Translations under genes and position numbers: made by a program
Notes under the pieces: generated by a model
The model's database searches: none
What the model saw: the letters and a program-made list of their open reading frames with translations, nothing else
Told to the model about the DNA's origin: nothing
Source of the DNA: Minisyncoccota bacterium
GTDB lineage: Bacteria; Patescibacteriota; Minisyncoccia; Phycocordibacterales; Phycocordibacteraceae
DNA: 7,930 bases
Assembly: GCA_018062165.1 (NCBI GenBank)
Contig: JAGOSU010000029.1
Coordinates: 1-7,930, forward strand
Reading direction: 5' to 3'
In this document: piece by piece, positions 1 through 5,902 of the stretch
How positions within the stretch are numbered: the first letter of the stretch is position 1
Layout: each line of letters starts with the position of its first letter

Positions 1-2
1 CT

Positions 3-347
3 CCATTCCCATTTCATGTGCTCTCGCTTGGAACGAACGACGCAGAAGTCGAAGCGCTCGCCGACAAAGTTTACGAGAAACTTTCATCGTTCACTGCAAA
101 AGATGGGAACGTCTACCCAATTGAGCGTGTGCTCTATGACGACCGTAAGGTACAGACAGGCGAGAAGCGCACCGATGCTGATTTGATTGGTATTCCGTAC
201 CAAATACTCGTAGGGAAGAATGCGCTTAAGGAATCGAAACTTGAGGTGATTGAACGCAAGACCGGAAAGACCACCCTCCTTTCACTTGATGAGTTCTTCG
301 CATCAGAGGATGCGCTCCAGTTTGTCTACGACGCAGTGTATGGCTAA
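3..347 (+). CDS. proS: Prolyl-tRNA synthetase, C-terminal fragment (5' end outside window)
   Basis: This is the end of a class II prolyl-tRNA synthetase, the cytoplasmic enzyme that charges tRNA-Pro. The reading frame is open from the window edge to the TAA at 345-347, so the true start lies upstream. The visible part matches the C-terminal anticodon-binding domain: a PFHVLSLG strand, then a helix (AEVEALADKVYEKL), then the family signature DDRKVQTGEKRTDADLIGIP and the strand QILVGK. The closing segment LEVIERKTGK followed by a short acidic helix is also typical of ProRS. The catalytic domain and class II motifs 1 to 3 are not in the window. The last eight bases overlap the start of mreB (ATGGCTAA), which suggests co-transcription. 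Other class IIa synthetases (Thr, Gly, His) share this fold, but the DADLIGIP signature favours proline. Confidence 0.9.
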   Translation, partial: PFPFHVLSLGTNDAEVEALADKVYEKLSSFTAKDGNVYPIERVLYDDRKVQTGEKRTDADLIGIPYQILVGKNALKESKLEVIERKTGKTTLLSLDEFFASEDALQFVYDAVYG

Positions 348-1395
348 GAAACTCACTAAGGCGTCACTGTTCTCAAGTGATATAGGTATTGACCTCGGTA
401 CCGCAAACACGCTCGTGTATGTGCGCGGTCGTGGCATCGTCATCACTGAGCCATCGGTAGTTACCACCAATGAGAAGACCGGGCAGGTGGTTGCTATCGG
501 GCGCGAAGCAAAGGTGATGCTCGGCAAAACCCCGCCACACGTGCGTGCAGTGCGTCCACTCTCGCACGGGGTCATCTCCGATTTCGAGGTCACGCAGGAA
601 TTGCTCGCGTATCTAATCCGCAAGGCACAAGGAGACCGCACACGTTTGTTTGGTCCTCGCGTGGTGGTGGGAGTGCCAACCGGCGTCACCAACGTTGAGA
701 GCAGGGCAGTGCGCGATGCGGCGCTCTCTTCCGGTGCTCGCGAAGTCTACATAGTGGAAGAGCCTATGGCAGGAGCTATTGGTGCCAAGCTCCCCGTTAC
801 AGAACCAGTCGGCACGATGGTGCTTGATATTGGTGGCGGTACTACCGACATCGCCGTTCTTTCGCTTGGTGGCACGGTTGCAAGCAAGAGCTCGCATGTA
901 GCGGGCGACCGCTTCAACGAGAACATCATCGATTATGTTCGCAGTGAGTTCCAGCTTTCCATTGGTGAGCGTACTGCTGAGGAAACAAAGATTGCTATTG
1001 GCGCAGTGCTGCCGCTTGATACCAAGCTCAGTAAATCAGTGCGCGGGCGAGACCTTGCTACCGGTCTTCCGCGCGAGATTACGTTGACTGACTCAAACGT
1101 CCGAGAAGCCCTCGAGCCTTCGCTCGACACGCTCATGGAAGCTATGAAGGACGTTATTGAGAACACACCACCAGAACTGCTCTCCGACGTGCTTCAGCGG
1201 GGGGTTACGGTCTTCGGCGGAGGGGCACTCCTTCGCGGCCTTCCTGAGCTTCTTGCCAAGATGCTCGGAGTTCCGGTGCATGTGGCAGCCGATCCACTGA
1301 CTGCGGTCGTACGAGGTACGGGCATCATCACGGAGGACCCGCGTCCTTGGGAGAGCGTATTCATGCATGAAGAGGCCATCATTTCAAAAGCATAG
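340..1395 (+). CDS. mreB: Rod shape-determining protein MreB (bacterial actin)
   Basis: MreB is the actin-like ATPase that forms membrane-bound filaments and guides lateral cell-wall synthesis. The 351-residue length is close to the family norm of about 340-350. Visible motifs are the phosphate-1 loop DLGTANT (residues 18-24), the VVVGVP strand (108-113), VEEPMAGAIGA (139-149), the phosphate-2 loop DIGGGTTD (163-170), AGDRFNENI (188-196), and the adenosine-binding FGGGALLRG (292-300). The frame stays open upstream to 250, but ATG 340 gives the conserved N-terminus (MAKKL...FSSDIGIDLGTANT); an earlier start would lie deep inside proS. No clear Shine-Dalgarno site precedes it, so coupling to proS termination is likely. 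The 3' end overlaps mreC by 29 bases. The N-terminus has a short Lys-rich stretch rather than an obvious long amphipathic helix. Confidence 0.97.
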   Translation: MAKKLTKASLFSSDIGIDLGTANTLVYVRGRGIVITEPSVVTTNEKTGQVVAIGREAKVMLGKTPPHVRAVRPLSHGVISDFEVTQELLAYLIRKAQGDRTRLFGPRVVVGVPTGVTNVESRAVRDAALSSGAREVYIVEEPMAGAIGAKLPVTEPVGTMVLDIGGGTTDIAVLSLGGTVASKSSHVAGDRFNENIIDYVRSEFQLSIGERTAEETKIAIGAVLPLDTKLSKSVRGRDLATGLPREITLTDSNVREALEPSLDTLMEAMKDVIENTPPELLSDVLQRGVTVFGGGALLRGLPELLAKMLGVPVHVAADPLTAVVRGTGIITEDPRPWESVFMHEEAIISKA

Positions 1396-2161
1396 TTTCG
1401 AGCGCGTCTCGCTCATCTCACCGAACGTCCGTTCGCTCGGTTTCATTGTGCTCGCTATCGTGCTCGTACTTGGTGTACTTCGTCTTGTGTTCCCGGGTGT
1501 GCTTACGGCAATTGCTACGCCATTGTGGGGTGTCGGTGCTTCGTTCTCTCAAGGAGTCGGGGACTTCACCTCGTCCTTTGGGAATGCGCGTGCGCTCACT
1601 GAAGAGCGTGATCGCCTTATCGAAGAGAAGGCAGCTATGTCTCTCGAGCTTGCAACGTTACGCGCAGAGATTGCTGACCTTGGGAACGTTGTAGGAGAAG
1701 GCAATGAGGAGATGTTGGTGGGTGTGCTTGCGGGTCCTCCGGTGGCTCCGTACGACGTGCTTATTCTTGCCGCAGGAGCTACGGATGGCGTGCGTACAGG
1801 GTTGTTTGTCTACGGGTATCACGGCGTTCCCATCGGCACCATTCGCGAAGTGGGTGAGACCAGTTCACGCGCTGTCTTGTTCTCCGAGGCAGGAAGAGAG
1901 AATCGTGGATGGGCAGGGGAGAACCGCATACCAGTGGTGCTTACAGGAACGGGAGCCGGAACCTTCAGCATGACGGCATCGAAAGATTCAGGACTTGCGG
2001 TTGGAGATGTGGTGTATCTTCCGGGGCCTGGTGCCATTCCTGTCGGTCTTATACGAAAGGTTGAGACGGATCCTTCCTCTCCTGACGCACGCGTGCAGAT
2101 TTTCCCGTACGCTAATCCGTTCTCGTTGCCGTATGTGCGCGTTGGACCTGCCTCCCTATGA
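1367..2161 (+). CDS. mreC: Rod shape-determining protein MreC
   Basis: MreC is a bitopic membrane protein that links cytoplasmic MreB to the outer-face synthases and activates PBP2. The 264 residues show the expected order: a basic cytoplasmic tail with a membrane segment at about 23-43 (LGFIVLAIVLVLGVLRL), a coiled-coil-like stretch at about 74-106 (ALTEERDRLIEEKAAMSLEL), then the beta-rich domain from about 117. That domain contains the MreC-type YDVLILAAGATDGVRTGLFV region, the VPIGTIREVG turn and a second repeat GLAVGDVVYL ... PVGLIRKVE. The start at 1367 lies inside the end of mreB. A GGGAG at 1349-1353 is 13 bases upstream, which is longer than ideal. The stop forms an ATGA overlap with the next gene. 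Length and architecture match the family, and position between mreB and an mreD-like gene supports the call. Confidence 0.93.
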   Translation: MKRPSFQKHSFERVSLISPNVRSLGFIVLAIVLVLGVLRLVFPGVLTAIATPLWGVGASFSQGVGDFTSSFGNARALTEERDRLIEEKAAMSLELATLRAEIADLGNVVGEGNEEMLVGVLAGPPVAPYDVLILAAGATDGVRTGLFVYGYHGVPIGTIREVGETSSRAVLFSEAGRENRGWAGENRIPVVLTGTGAGTFSMTASKDSGLAVGDVVYLPGPGAIPVGLIRKVETDPSSPDARVQIFPYANPFSLPYVRVGPASL

Positions 2162-2406
2162 TTCGTGTACTTGCGGTCATTCTCGCGCTTACCGCACCGT
2201 TTCTATTCCCGGCACCAATTTCCATACTGTTCGCAGCAATCGCAGCGTTCTTCATTCCGCTTTCTGCGCTTTCGGTAGGACTCCTTCATGACATGCTGTA
2301 TCTCTCGTCCGGACAGTTCCCGATGGGCATTCTGCTCGGGATTCTCGGTACCCTCGTCGCGCTTCTCGTGCGTAGGTTCGTGGAAACGCGTATTATAGGA
2401 GGATGA
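2158..2406 (+). CDS. mreD: Short MreD-like integral membrane protein
   Basis: This 82-residue, very hydrophobic protein sits in the mreD position, with ATGA overlaps on both sides (2158-2161 with mreC, 2403-2406 with mrdA). Three likely membrane segments are visible at about residues 2-18, 20-43 and 54-72, ending with basic RRFVETRIIGG. The stretch GLLHDMLYLSSGQFPMGILL resembles the conserved MreD pattern (GLL-D-L-G-PLG), which supports homology beyond gene order. Usual MreD proteins are about 160-170 residues with five or six membrane segments, so this one is roughly half size. No frameshifted remainder is visible: the mreC and mrdA frames abut it directly. It is therefore either a naturally reduced MreD core or an unrelated small membrane protein in the same slot. 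MreD is thought to act with MreC and PBP2 in the membrane; its exact job is unclear. Confidence 0.72.
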   Translation: MIRVLAVILALTAPFLFPAPISILFAAIAAFFIPLSALSVGLLHDMLYLSSGQFPMGILLGILGTLVALLVRRFVETRIIGG

Positions 2407-4073
2407 TAGGGAGGAGAAAGCGGCATAGGGATAAGGAGCTCGCTCCTGACGAGATTTTCCTCGACTCCTCAAACCTGCCCTCCTTCGACACCACGCGTCT
2501 TGAGGGGAGACTTGAGAAGCCCGTAAGCGAGCGGACGTTCGTGGGCATTACCGCCGTTATCGCCCTCATGTTGGTTGGGTTTGTGGTGCAGGCAGGGAGC
2601 CTCGAGATTGTGCAGGGAGAGAAGTTCGCTACGCAAAGCGAGAACAATCGTCTGCGCCCTGAAGTACTCTTCGCAAAGCGTGGTGCCATTCTCGACCGCA
2701 ACGGCGTTGTCTTGGTGGAGAATACACCATCAGAAGCGGGATTCGTTGAGCGCTCCTACATGGCTCCAGGCTTCGCTCATCTCTTGGGCTACGTGTCTTA
2801 TCCGAAGAAAGATTCTTCAGGCAATTACTACGAAACTGACATCAAGGGTTTGGCAGGTGTTGAGTCTGCGTTTGATGAATCACTATCAGGAGAGAATGGC
2901 CTCTTCTTGATTGAAGAAGACGCACTGGGCGAACTGCAATCGCAGGGAAGCGTGAAAGCTCCTGTTGATGGTACGCCGCTAACGCTCTCGATAGATTCAC
3001 GGGTGCAATCGGCCATGTACGACGCTATCAAAGAGCTTGCCGATCGGATTCCGTACAAGGGTGGCGCGGGCGTCGTGATGGATGTCGAGACGGGAGAAAT
3101 TATTGCACTCACGTCCTATCCTGAGTACGACCCGAATATTCTTTCGAAAGGGCAGCCGTCGTCAGTTATTGCTGGCTACAATACAGACCCTCGTGAGCCG
3201 TATCTTGATCGTCCGGTGAACGGCCTCTACACCCCCGGTTCTATTGTGAAGCCAGTGATTGCCGCAGGCGTTTTCAATGACGGCATTATCTCGCCGGAGA
3301 AGATTATTGTTTCGACTGGCTCCATCTCGCTTCCAAACCCGTACGACGCATCAAACCCTTCTATCTTCAAGGATTGGAAAGCGCTCGGTCCCATGAACAT
3401 GCGAAGCGCAATCGCGTATTCCTCCGACGTGTACTTCTATACGGTGGGCGGTGGGTTTGGCGACCAGAAGGGCCTTGGCATCAATCGTCTTGATTACTGG
3501 TACAAAGCGTTTGGGTACACGAGCAGGACTGGTATTGAGCTTGCCGGAGAGTCCGAAGGTTTTATTCCGACACCAGCGTGGAAGGAAGAGACCTATGGCG
3601 AGCCCTGGCGAGTGGGCAACACCTACCACACTGCCATCGGGCAGTACGCCGTGCAGATTACGCCGCTTGAAGCTGTGCGCTCAATCGCGGCAATCGCTAA
3701 CGGTGGCACCTTGGTGAAGGCCACCGTACTCACCGGGCAAGCTCCAACAGGTGAGACCATCAATGTCTCACAGGAAGGACTTCGGATTGTGCGCGAGGGC
3801 ATGCGCATGGGAGTCACCGAAGGCACGTCGGTGGGGCTCAATGCACTTCCGTATGTACAGGCAGCGGGAAAGACCGGGACCGCACAGCTTGGCGTTAATA
3901 ACGAGCAGTACAACTCGTGGGCGGTTGGGTTCTTTCCGTACGACAAGCCCAAGTATGCGTATGCGGTAGTGATGGAACGTGCACCTGCAGGAACCTCAGT
4001 TGGCGGTATTTACGTGATGTACCAAACGCTCTCCAAGATGCGGGAAGTGGCGCCGGAGTACTTTGGCCTATGA
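2403..4073 (+). CDS. mrdA: Penicillin-binding protein 2 (class B transpeptidase)
   Basis: PBP2 cross-links new peptidoglycan during cell elongation, on the outer face of the cytoplasmic membrane. The 556 residues comprise a long charged cytoplasmic tail (1-43), one membrane anchor (about 45-65), a pedestal containing the class B signature RGAILDRNG (93-101), and a transpeptidase domain from about 190. Catalytic motifs are intact: SIVK with nucleophile S280 and K283, SSD at 340-342 as the SxN-type motif (PBP2 proteins often have Asp here), and KTGTAQ from K490. The pedestal is short: only about 20 residues separate LDRNGVVLVENTPSE from the APGFAHLLGYV strand, where typical PBP2 carries a head insertion of roughly 80-100 residues. 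Start and upstream stop share ATGA. A perfect AGGAGG (2397-2402) abuts the ATG with no spacer. No rodA follows. Confidence 0.95.
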   Translation: MIGRRKRHRDKELAPDEIFLDSSNLPSFDTTRLEGRLEKPVSERTFVGITAVIALMLVGFVVQAGSLEIVQGEKFATQSENNRLRPEVLFAKRGAILDRNGVVLVENTPSEAGFVERSYMAPGFAHLLGYVSYPKKDSSGNYYETDIKGLAGVESAFDESLSGENGLFLIEEDALGELQSQGSVKAPVDGTPLTLSIDSRVQSAMYDAIKELADRIPYKGGAGVVMDVETGEIIALTSYPEYDPNILSKGQPSSVIAGYNTDPREPYLDRPVNGLYTPGSIVKPVIAAGVFNDGIISPEKIIVSTGSISLPNPYDASNPSIFKDWKALGPMNMRSAIAYSSDVYFYTVGGGFGDQKGLGINRLDYWYKAFGYTSRTGIELAGESEGFIPTPAWKEETYGEPWRVGNTYHTAIGQYAVQITPLEAVRSIAAIANGGTLVKATVLTGQAPTGETINVSQEGLRIVREGMRMGVTEGTSVGLNALPYVQAAGKTGTAQLGVNNEQYNSWAVGFFPYDKPKYAYAVVMERAPAGTSVGGIYVMYQTLSKMREVAPEYFGL

Positions 4074-5053
4074 TGGAGCACGAGAAGAAGGTAGGAACAA
4101 CACGCCGCGAACTGCTTGTTGGATACGCGAAACAACTCCTCATCTCTTCCATACCCGCGTCACTGTTAGTCACTGCCGTTAATGGCGGAAAACTGTACGA
4201 ACAGCGGGACCGCTACCTTCGTGCACTGTTTGATACCCAACACACAAACGATGAGGTAGTACGAACAGGGCAGAATCTTCTTCAGCAGATGTACGGTATT
4301 CGACTTGAGTTCGGCGTTCATTCCGAACGAGAGAATATATCGCCCGGAGAGTATTGGACGGGGACGGGTCTTTCGACCGAGGAAGCAAGAAGAGCAATTG
4401 CGGCAACGTTCACTGTGCTCGGGCGCTATCCGTTAGATTTCTTTACTCGCAATCGTCTGCCTTCAGTTACGATTGTCAAAGAGTTAGTTCAAATTCAAAG
4501 AGAAGGCTTCAGTGAAACTCGTCTCGACTGGGGAGGGGTCGCGCAACATAACCAGAACGCTATTATTGTTGAACACAGTAGCGAGCTTTCAATTTTTGAA
4601 TCTGCACTTCATCACGAGATTTTCCATATTCTTGAAGGACGCGACGGAGACAGCACAAAGAAAAACCAGCGATGGAAGCAGATACTGCAAGACTGCGGCT
4701 GCGGTGAGTACGGGGTACAGAATCCTGAAGAATTACGCTATCCATTTGTAACTGATTACGGCACCACCGGACCTAACGAAGACCGTGCGGAGTTTGCTGC
4801 GGCGCTCCTGGAGCCGTTCGAGCACTACCACCTCGTGAAGCGTATGCAGAAAGAGGAACCGAGTGCGCGCAGAGCGCTTGAGCTCAAGATACAAAGTACG
4901 AAGGAAGACTATCTTCGTTGGAGCGGCGGTAGTATGAATCAAACCTATTGGGATGAAATTATTGCGCTTGGACGCCAGCAAGCAGAATCAGAAAAGCACG
5001 GATATGGTGCGTCCAGTATCTATGTGCCTCCTTCTGCACAAGGAGAGGACTAA
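4070..5053 (+). CDS. Membrane-anchored or exported HExxH metallopeptidase-like protein
   Basis: I do not recognise a named family for this 327-residue protein. It has HEIFH at residues 182-186 (inside ALHHEIFHILEG), the zinc-binding HExxH pattern, and about 50 residues later YGTTGPNEDRAEFAA (230-244). This resembles the YG-x-N-x-x-ED-x-AE segment that supplies the third zinc ligand (Glu) in several gluzincin-like putative peptidases, including the anthrax-lethal-factor-like group. E237 or E241 would be the ligand. The N-terminus has TTRRELL (10-16) followed by a hydrophobic stretch (about 22-37), so it is probably a membrane anchor or signal peptide; a Tat-type signal is possible but weakly supported. 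The C-terminal third is charged and helical. ATG 4070 overlaps the mrdA stop (ATGA); the second ATG at 4073 is an alternative. Coupling to mrdA suggests an envelope role. Substrate is unknown. Confidence 0.75.
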   Translation: MMEHEKKVGTTRRELLVGYAKQLLISSIPASLLVTAVNGGKLYEQRDRYLRALFDTQHTNDEVVRTGQNLLQQMYGIRLEFGVHSERENISPGEYWTGTGLSTEEARRAIAATFTVLGRYPLDFFTRNRLPSVTIVKELVQIQREGFSETRLDWGGVAQHNQNAIIVEHSSELSIFESALHHEIFHILEGRDGDSTKKNQRWKQILQDCGCGEYGVQNPEELRYPFVTDYGTTGPNEDRAEFAAALLEPFEHYHLVKRMQKEEPSARRALELKIQSTKEDYLRWSGGSMNQTYWDEIIALGRQQAESEKHGYGASSIYVPPSAQGED

Positions 5054-5061
5054 GGCCTCAT

Positions 5062-5089
5062 TTGACGGCATCGCGGCTTCCCGTACAAT
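5062..5089 (+). promoter_or_regulatory. Sigma70-type promoter for greA
   Basis: TTGACG (5062-5067) and TACAAT (5084-5089) each match the sigma70 consensus at five of six positions, with a 16-base spacer. Transcription should start near 5096, leaving only about 10-12 bases before the greA ATG at 5107. The sequence CCGTA-CAA-TACGG (5081-5093) is a perfect five-base inverted repeat centred on the -10 box, which could be an operator or chance. The promoter lies just after the stop of the upstream metallopeptidase-like gene, so greA probably has its own transcript. Confidence 0.65.
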
Positions 5090-5106
5090 ACGGCGACACA
5101 ATATAT

Positions 5107-5577
5107 ATGACAGACCAACAGGCAGTCGTGAGTCAGGAGAAGTTTGATGAGATGGTAGCAGAGCTCGAGAACCTTAAGACCGTGCGTCGCACGGAGATTG
5201 CGAAGAACCTTGAGTACGCTCGTTCCCTCGGTGATCTTTCCGAGAACGCGGAGTACCAGGAGGCACGCGAACTGCAGGCCGCAACGGAAGAGCGCATTCG
5301 CAGGCTCGAGGACCTCGTAAAGCGGGCACAGATTGTTACCGACGGCAAGAAAAAAGATGTCGTGGGCTTCGGTTCCGTTGTCACCATCCAGAAGGAGGGA
5401 AGCAAAGAGGCGCACGAGTACACCATTGTAGGTTCTGAGGAGGCAGACATGCGCATCCGCAAGCTCTCCCACGTTTCTCCGCTCGGTGCGGCACTCATGG
5501 GAAAGAAGAAGAGTGACGTCTTTACCTTCGAGACTCCGAACGGCAAGCAGACCTACACCGTCCAGAAGGTCGCGTAG
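5107..5577 (+). CDS. greA: Transcription elongation factor GreA
   Basis: GreA enters the secondary channel of RNA polymerase and stimulates cleavage of backtracked transcripts, rescuing stalled complexes. The 156 residues match the usual length of about 158. The N-terminal coiled coil (about 8-78) carries the signature ARSLGDLSENAEYQEAR, with tip acidic residues D43 and E46 equivalent to the catalytic pair of known GreA. The C-terminal FKBP-like domain shows GSVVTIQ, YTIVGSEEAD and SPLGAALMGKKKSDVFTF followed by TPNG. The open frame reaches back to 5062, but that start lies in the promoter; ATG 5107 gives the family-like N-terminus and suits the predicted transcription start. No Shine-Dalgarno site is visible before ATG 5107. 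The next gene starts six bases after the stop codon. Confidence 0.96.
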   Translation: MTDQQAVVSQEKFDEMVAELENLKTVRRTEIAKNLEYARSLGDLSENAEYQEARELQAATEERIRRLEDLVKRAQIVTDGKKKDVVGFGSVVTIQKEGSKEAHEYTIVGSEEADMRIRKLSHVSPLGAALMGKKKSDVFTFETPNGKQTYTVQKVA

Positions 5578-5582
5578 TCCTT

Positions 5583-5879
5583 ATGCCAGAGGGGGAACGA
5601 AAACTTCTCGCCGTCAACTTTAACCGAGAGGAGTGGGGTACAATTCTCGACGCTGATTTTGGCAAAAGCGAGAAGATGATTTGTGATTACCTCATAGGGT
5701 TGCGCACCAATGGGAACCGCCCACTCCCTTTTCCTGCCACGGTAAACGAAACCTATTTCTTCACTTCAATCAATAACGCTATTAAGCGTAAAGGATTCGA
5801 GCTCGTGGCCGCCAAGCCTGACCCGTACCAGAAAGGTCCTCAGCATAAGACCTATCAGCTTGTTCGAGTGAAAAAATAG
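5583..5879 (+). CDS. Hypothetical 98-residue protein between greA and lysS
   Basis: I do not recognise this protein. It begins five bases after the greA stop with ATG 5583 and lacks a clear Shine-Dalgarno site, so it is probably translated from the greA transcript. It is soluble-looking and basic overall, with no signal peptide or membrane segment. The N-terminal half contains FNREEWGTILDADFGKSEKM and a possible helix ICDYLIGLRTNG. The C-terminal half contains a helix-like FFTSINNAIKRKGFELVAAK and a basic tail ending QHKTYQLVRVKK. Alternating helix and strand with many basic residues would suit a small nucleic-acid-binding protein such as a winged-helix fold, but no motif proves it. Reasons to think it is real: it fills the gap without long overlap, continues the same strand, and its composition resembles its neighbours. 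Confidence 0.65.
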   Translation: MPEGERKLLAVNFNREEWGTILDADFGKSEKMICDYLIGLRTNGNRPLPFPATVNETYFFTSINNAIKRKGFELVAAKPDPYQKGPQHKTYQLVRVKK

Positions 5880-5896
5880 TCGATAGAAGCTATACT
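5868..5896 (+). promoter_or_regulatory. Predicted lysS promoter, giving a leaderless mRNA
   Basis: TATACT at 5891-5896 is a good -10 box. GTGAAA at 5868-5873, 17 bases upstream, matches the -35 consensus at four of six positions and is the weaker element. The first base of the lysS ATG (5903) lies seven bases after the -10 box, exactly where transcription would be expected to start. The message would therefore have no 5' leader, consistent with the absence of a Shine-Dalgarno site. The -35 overlaps the last codons of the upstream small gene. Confidence 0.55.
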
Positions 5897-5902
5897 GCCT
5901 TC

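Noticed and set aside
250..339. N-terminal extension of MreB from an earlier ATG at 250
   Set aside because: It would lie inside proS coding sequence, and the added residues do not resemble MreB, while ATG 340 gives the standard N-terminus.
3917..4069. Longer N-terminus for the metallopeptidase-like protein
   Set aside because: The extension overlaps the conserved end of PBP2 in another frame and is rich in Cys and Gly without homology. ATG 4070 forms the same ATGA coupling as the two genes before it.
2158..4073. Possible use of TGA as a sense codon (as in some CPR groups)
   Set aside because: TGA ends three genes precisely at ATGA overlaps with recognised proteins on both sides, so it is acting as a stop.
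5050..5472. 140-codon minus-strand frame, and a second one at 5133-5546, across greA
   Set aside because: Both mirror a conserved greA coding region and cover its promoter. Their open length follows from the codon bias of greA.
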